From Clostridium sp. CAG:354_28_25 (GTDB lineage Bacteria; Bacillota; Clostridia; TANB77; CAG-508): a stretch of DNA of 64,000 bases. Positions 60,202 to 64,000 of this stretch are shown one piece after another (within the stretch, counting starts at the first letter, position 1; every line of letters starts with the position of its first letter). The position numbers and the translations under genes were made by a program. The DNA lies in the NCBI GenBank assembly GCA_001915925.1, contig MNRL01000015.1, positions 62,001 through 126,000 of the forward strand. The letters are read 5' to 3'. The notes under the pieces were generated by a model. The model was given only the letters and a program-made list of their open reading frames with translations. It did not search any database and had not been told where the DNA came from.

Positions 60202-61144
60202 TTTTCTTAGATAAACTTCTTATTCTAATTGCTATTATTACTATTGCTACTACTGCAACTCCTAATAGAATAAATAATATTGGATTATCGAATGTAACTG
60301 GTAGCTCACTTCTTGTTTCTGTTTTTACAACTTCTTTTACTTCATCCTCTGAAGTTTCTTTCTTTGAAGTTAAAACTTGTGCATCATATGTTGTAGTTCC
60401 ATTTAATTCTTTCTTTAATAAAACTACATATTGTGTACCGTTTTCTGCATCAACAGGTTGAGCTATTGTAGCATTTGTTACTTCTTTCCATTCTGTATTT
60501 GTTATAATATTATTCCATAAATTAGTATATTCTTGTGATAATTTAATTGATTCAAATATATCCATATCACTGTTTATTTTGTTCATAACATTAACTAATT
60601 CTTGGCAATTTGCATTTTCGCCATTTAATAGAACAACATCATAACTATATTTTGCATTTGCATCATCAGTAATTTTTAATGTTCCTTGTGTTACTGTTCT
60701 TATTACATTTTCTTCTCTTGTTTCTTCTGTTATAGTTTGAGTTGCATCAACTTTAATTCTATTTGTTAAAGTTTTCATTTCATTAATTTCTGCTTCAGTT
60801 GATACTTCTGATATATTTATAGGTTCTGCTTTCTTTATAATTTCGTCATCTATTTTTACCCATAAATATGATCCAACTTGATCCTTTGAAACTTTTATTA
60901 CTTTATTTCCTTTTGTATCTTCTGCTGTATACCAATTTAAATTATTTTCTTCAACATCTGCACTAGTTGTTATTGCATAAGAATATTCATCATTTAAGTG
61001 ACCATTTAAATAGATTAAATAATCTCCATTGGCATTTTCTAGCACTGCCATATCTTCGGCTGTAGCATTTACAGTGGCGTTTAAACTTAAAATAAGAGTA
61101 ACTGCCATTACAATTAATAAAATTTTAGAACTTAACTTTTTCAT
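60191..61144 (-). CDS. Secreted protein with LPVTF-type C-terminal sorting-like signal
   Basis: The protein is 317 aa. A signal peptide (MKKLSSKILLIVMAVTLILSLNATVNA) is followed by a beta/alpha secreted domain without recognised family. The C-terminus reads ELPVTF at 280-285, a hydrophobic helix (PILFILLGVAVVAIVIIAIRI) and a basic tail (RSLSKKNEK). This is the layout of a sortase substrate, but the motif has Phe where LPXTG has Gly. It is encoded directly before the sortase with an 11-bp overlap. It could be a sortase substrate with an altered recognition motif, or a simple membrane-anchored partner. ATG follows GGGGAG. Confidence 0.8.
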   Translation of the reverse strand: MKKLSSKILLIVMAVTLILSLNATVNATAEDMAVLENANGDYLIYLNGHLNDEYSYAITTSADVEENNLNWYTAEDTKGNKVIKVSKDQVGSYLWVKIDDEIIKKAEPINISEVSTEAEINEMKTLTNRIKVDATQTITEETREENVIRTVTQGTLKITDDANAKYSYDVVLLNGENANCQELVNVMNKINSDMDIFESIKLSQEYTNLWNNIITNTEWKEVTNATIAQPVDAENGTQYVVLLKKELNGTTTYDAQVLTSKKETSEDEVKEVVKTETRSELPVTFDNPILFILLGVAVVAIVIIAIRIRSLSKKNEK

Positions 61145-61156
61145 TCTATTCTCCCC

Positions 61157-61358
61157 TTTCCGCTACGGAAACATTATATTACACTTCTTTACAAAAGCAA
61201 ACAGTTTTACCATTTTTTGTCCATATTTTGAACACATTTTTCTTGTATCCGTAGACTTTTGATTGTTTTTATGTGCTACTGTTCTATTTGTATTTATTGA
61301 TTACCTAATACTATATATATGAACCTTTATAAAAAACAATCTGACTATTTCTACGGAT
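61157..61358 (-). promoter_or_regulatory. Upstream region of the surface operon with three CTACGGA repeats
   Basis: A hairpin TTTCCG-CTA-CGGAAA (61157-61171) lies right before the GGGGAG ribosome binding site. ATCCGTAGA (61247-61255) and TCTACGGAT (61350-61358) are exact 9-bp complements 94 bp apart, sharing the CTACGGA word with the hairpin. I do not recognise a riboswitch or a clear promoter here. The three copies upstream of one operon suggest a regulator binding site or an RNA pairing. Confidence 0.4.
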
Positions 61359-61379
61359 GGACTAGATTAATCATTTTCA

Positions 61380-61434
61380 CAAAAATAAAAAACACGCCTC
61401 TGTTTAAGTATAATTAATATACTTAACATGGCGT
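61380..61434 (-). terminator. Intrinsic terminator after the phosphodiesterase gene
   Basis: ACGCC/GGCGT encloses a 9-bp stem TTAAGTATA/TATACTTAA; on the minus strand it is followed by GTTTTTTATTTTT. Upstream of it, at about 61490-61520, a further long A/T-rich hairpin (GGAAAATC/GATTTTTC) lies right after the stop codon. The gap 61145-61525 holds these and the repeats described above. Confidence 0.75.
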
Positions 61435-61525
61435 ATTCGTTTATAAGAAAAGTAGATTTACTATATGTAACTAAACCTTGTTGCTCCAGAAAAATCGATA
61501 GATTTTCCAAAGCAATAAAAAAATA

Positions 61526-62674
61526 TTAAATCTCTATTTTTATTATCGGAACTTCTAGTTCCTCTTTTGTTAATCCGCAATGTGTTGATACCTTATTATC
61601 AACTTTTCCATTTGCTAGTGTTAACTGGTTTTCTAGCAAAATTCTAGTACCACTTGTTGATATAGCTACATAGTCACCCACAAAATCATCAATTTTTTTA
61701 TGTTGTTCTCCTTCTCCTAATAATTTTGAATTTAAGAATTCTTCCTTAGTATATAAAATGAACTTATCCTTAAATTTATTCTTAAAAAATTCTTCAAATT
61801 CTTGTTTACGATTTTCTTTTACGAAAAATCCTACCATTCTTCCTTCAAAAGTTGGTGGCATCTGTAAACAGTCATAAATTTCTGGTATATCTAATATACT
61901 AATAGTTTCTTCTATATCTTTATGTCCATGGTCTGCTGATATTAATACTAATGTATTTGTATCTTTTATTTTTTCAATTAAGTTAGTTAATTCATTTTGG
62001 GCATTTTCTAGAAAGTCTTTTACTTCTTTTGATGTGCAACCATATTTATGAATTAACCCATCTGGATTGTCGCTATATACTAATACAAATTTTTTATCTT
62101 TATTTTTACATAACATTTCTAATGCTTCTGATATTTCATCCATTTCTTTTGCATTAATAGTTGTTTTAGCTTTTTGATCACAATATGCTGGTGAAACTTC
62201 GTATACTTTAATGGCCTCATTTTTCTCTTTTATTTGATCATAAATAGTTTTATAACCAATAATATCGGCTCTTGTTAAGTTAGGCACATTTATTTTTTCT
62301 CCAGTATAAGAATCAACCCATGGCAACAAGTTAATGTTTCTTCCAAATTCTTTAAAATACTGTGACCATGCTATCCAAGCGGTTTCAATTGGAGGTTTGC
62401 CTGAATAATATGTAGTCATGGCTGCAGCTGTAGTTGTTGGATACACAGATGTTATTGTCTTTATTCTGTTTTTCCTAAACAAGTCATTTTCGTTTAATTC
62501 ATTTAATATATTTTCTCCCATACCATCTAATATTAGCAAAACCACATTATTATAATCTTTGTTTAACATTTCATCAATTTCTGGTAAACTATTATATTTA
62601 CTTTTTACGTTATAATATTTTAAAATTGACGTTATTAAATTTAATATACTATTATTATAGTCTGGCTGTATCAT
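61526..62674 (-). CDS. Alkaline-phosphatase-superfamily phosphodiesterase (nucleotide pyrophosphatase type)
   Basis: The protein is 382 aa. Metal and nucleophile motifs are VVLLILDGMGENIL with the first Asp, TTTAAAMTTYYSG with the Thr nucleophile, DNPDGLIHKYG and ISADHGHKD with His/Asp metal ligands. It has no signal peptide, so it acts in the cytoplasm. It hydrolyses phosphodiesters or phosphomonoesters of unknown natural substrate. ATG at 62674 follows AAAAGGAG. Confidence 0.85.
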   Translation of the reverse strand: MIQPDYNNSILNLITSILKYYNVKSKYNSLPEIDEMLNKDYNNVVLLILDGMGENILNELNENDLFRKNRIKTITSVYPTTTAAAMTTYYSGKPPIETAWIAWSQYFKEFGRNINLLPWVDSYTGEKINVPNLTRADIIGYKTIYDQIKEKNEAIKVYEVSPAYCDQKAKTTINAKEMDEISEALEMLCKNKDKKFVLVYSDNPDGLIHKYGCTSKEVKDFLENAQNELTNLIEKIKDTNTLVLISADHGHKDIEETISILDIPEIYDCLQMPPTFEGRMVGFFVKENRKQEFEEFFKNKFKDKFILYTKEEFLNSKLLGEGEQHKKIDDFVGDYVAISTSGTRILLENQLTLANGKVDNKVSTHCGLTKEELEVPIIKIEI

Positions 62675-62729
62675 AAATTTTCTCCTTTTATATCCAATCT
62701 TCTACATATAAATTTTGGATATTTTAATC

Positions 62730-63515
62730 TCATATTTCTAATTTTTCTTTTGCGTTTTTTACTAATTCTTCATGGACAATTCCATTACTTATAAGTGCTC
62801 CATTTATTGGTTCGTCATATCTTTGCTCATTTCCAAATAAATCTGTTACTTTTCCTCCGGCTTCCTCTACAATTACTTTTACTGCTGCAATATCACAATT
62901 TTTCCCTTTTGTTCCTGGGAATATGCAACAAGTAAAATCTCCTGTCGCTACACACATACATGCTCTTATAATACTTCCAACACCTATAAAATATGTTTTT
63001 CTGTATAGTTCATTTAACATTGGTATAACATTATATCCAGCTGCTGGCCACATATCAAAATGACTTATACTTTTTTCATCTTCTAATTTATAAGCATTTA
63101 CAGTAATTTTTTCGTCATTACAATATGCACCTTGTCCTTTTATTGCTGAATATAATTTATCTAAAAATGGATCATATACTACACCCACTTCTGGTACTCC
63201 ATCTACTACTAATGCCAAAGAAAATACAGCAACTGGAATATGTCTTGCATACATAGCTGTTCCATCCACAGGATCACATACCCATACATACTTACTTTTT
63301 CCAAATTTTTCTTCTTCTCCATCTATAGAATGAGCCGGAAACTTTTCTTTTACTTTCTCTATCAAAATATGGTTAATTTCTTTGTCAGCTAAGGTTACAA
63401 TTGTTTTATCACCTTTATAACTTGCTCCGTTATCTTGGTAAAAATACTTTTTCATTATCTTACCAGCTTCGATGCACATCTCTTTTGCAAAATTTAAATA
63501 CTCATTACTTTCCAT
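62730..63515 (-). CDS. Inositol-monophosphatase-family protein (SuhB/CysQ-like)
   Basis: The protein is 261 aa from ATG at 63515 (AAGGAGG before it). Metal-binding motifs are DGEEEKFG, WVCDPVDGTAMYARHIP and NCDIAAVKVIVEEAGGKVTD. The family dephosphorylates inositol phosphates, PAP or fructose-1,6-bisphosphate. The specific substrate is unknown. It starts 11 bp after the YbaK-like gene stop, so the two are co-transcribed. Confidence 0.87.
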   Translation of the reverse strand: MESNEYLNFAKEMCIEAGKIMKKYFYQDNGASYKGDKTIVTLADKEINHILIEKVKEKFPAHSIDGEEEKFGKSKYVWVCDPVDGTAMYARHIPVAVFSLALVVDGVPEVGVVYDPFLDKLYSAIKGQGAYCNDEKITVNAYKLEDEKSISHFDMWPAAGYNVIPMLNELYRKTYFIGVGSIIRACMCVATGDFTCCIFPGTKGKNCDIAAVKVIVEEAGGKVTDLFGNEQRYDEPINGALISNGIVHEELVKNAKEKLEI

Positions 63516-63525
63516 AACAGCCTCC

Positions 63526-63993
63526 TTACATATCTTTACATACATCTACCCATTTTTCATAATTTGAAGTTTTTTCTAATTCATCAATTGTTAATTTTAC
63601 TGCACTATTACTACTTCCACATGCAGGATAAATGACATCAAATCTTTTTAATGATTCATCTAAGTAAACTTTTACATTTTCTTTTACGCCAAAAGGACAA
63701 ACTCCTCCTGGTTTATGTCCAGTATAATTTTCGACATCATTATATGGTATCATTTTAGCTTTTGTATTAAATTCTGCTTTATATTTAGCATTATCTATCT
63801 TTTTATCTCCTGCAACTACAATTAAAATTGCTTCATCATTCACTAAAAATGATAAAGTCTTTGCTATTTCTTTTTCTTCACATTTTAAAGCTTTTGCAGC
63901 TTCTTCTACGGTTGCAGAAGAAGTATTAAATTCCATTATATTATTTTCTAAATTATATTTTTTTAAGTATTCCTTTGCTTTTTCTAATGACAT
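63526..63993 (-). CDS. YbaK/EbsC-family aminoacyl-tRNA deacylase
   Basis: The protein is 155 aa. The pattern VEEAAKALKCEEKEIAKTLSFLV, GDKKIDNAKYKAEF and KPGGVCPFGVKENVKVYLDESL fits the YbaK/ProX editing domain, whose members hydrolyse mischarged aminoacyl-tRNAs such as Cys-tRNA(Pro). The conserved Lys that positions the substrate is in GDKKID. ATG at 63993 is near the right edge of the window, so the ribosome binding site is not visible. Confidence 0.85.
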   Translation of the reverse strand: MSLEKAKEYLKKYNLENNIMEFNTSSATVEEAAKALKCEEKEIAKTLSFLVNDEAILIVVAGDKKIDNAKYKAEFNTKAKMIPYNDVENYTGHKPGGVCPFGVKENVKVYLDESLKRFDVIYPACGSSNSAVKLTIDELEKTSNYEKWVDVCKDM

Positions 63994-64000
63994 ATTCGTA

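Noticed and set aside
61145..61525. c-di-GMP or other known riboswitch upstream of the surface operon
   Set aside because: No recognised consensus (GEMM-I or GEMM-II) could be found; only repeats and a terminator of the preceding gene are visible.

Overview
The window is AT-rich (roughly 70% A+T by eye), uses strong AGGAGG-type ribosome binding sites and frequent TTG/GTG starts, and is densely packed. It carries sporulation and germination genes (spoIVA, a GerA-type receptor operon), a clostridial-order SUF operon (sufCBDSU), an oxygen-sensitive class III ribonucleotide reductase and several radical-SAM enzymes. This points to an anaerobic, endospore-forming member of the Clostridia, probably a host-associated or uncultured lineage. 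The species cannot be named from the sequence. I see no transposase, integrase, phage module or CRISPR array.

Layout. 1-3 kb: partial FemAB-like gene, a tiny Cys/Gly-rich membrane protein gene, and a U32/DUF3656 protein. 3-6 kb: RNHCP protein, TGS-nucleoside kinase and PflX-type radical SAM protein. 6.1-7.0 kb: a tRNA-Met(CAT)/tRNA-Tyr(GTA) unit in which the tRNA-Tyr anticodon loop is interrupted by a compact 223-nt group I intron; a PD-(D/E)XK protein of the group-I-intron-associated type lies just downstream. 7-12.7 kb: coiled-coil protein, TetR regulator, mtaB, and a cadA/ArsR metal-efflux operon with a triplicated operator. 12.8-16.9 kb: the classical ylxM-ffh-rpsP-khpA-rimM-trmD-rplS operon; rplS has an unusual acidic tail. 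17-20.6 kb: DUF421/DUF4363 pair, holin-like protein, and a UDP-sugar pyrophosphorylase with a left-handed beta-helix acyltransferase. 20.7-29.6 kb: spoIVA, a BclA-like C1q/TNF-fold protein, an orphan gene, a transglutaminase-like protein and the ger operon, including a small fourth gene like the receptor D subunit. 29.6-33.9 kb: rnr, secG, cdaA with a small membrane protein. 34-39 kb: sufCBDSU. 39-47 kb: TetR, nrdD, flavoprotein, glutamine-amidotransferase-like hydrolase, methyltransferase, DUF84 NTPase, LtaS-like synthase. 47-53.6 kb: an orphan gene of foreign composition, an FtsX/ATPase exporter with a coiled-coil insertion, a LMW phosphatase and a 51-aa ORF behind a perfect promoter. 53.6-61.1 kb: a cell-surface operon (LPVTF-tailed secreted protein, sortase, 1983-aa repetitive Ig-like protein). 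61.5-64 kb: phosphodiesterase, inositol-monophosphatase family protein, YbaK-like deacylase.

Scattered through eight intergenic gaps is a palindromic repeat family built on GGGATTTGGGGACGTTCC and variants. It is never inside a gene and occurs in both orientations, so it looks like a REP-type element mobilised in trans. The most unusual system is the intron-split tRNA-Tyr with its neighbouring nuclease-like gene. The repeat family, the surface operon with a non-canonical sorting motif, and several small genes under 60 codons are the next most notable items.
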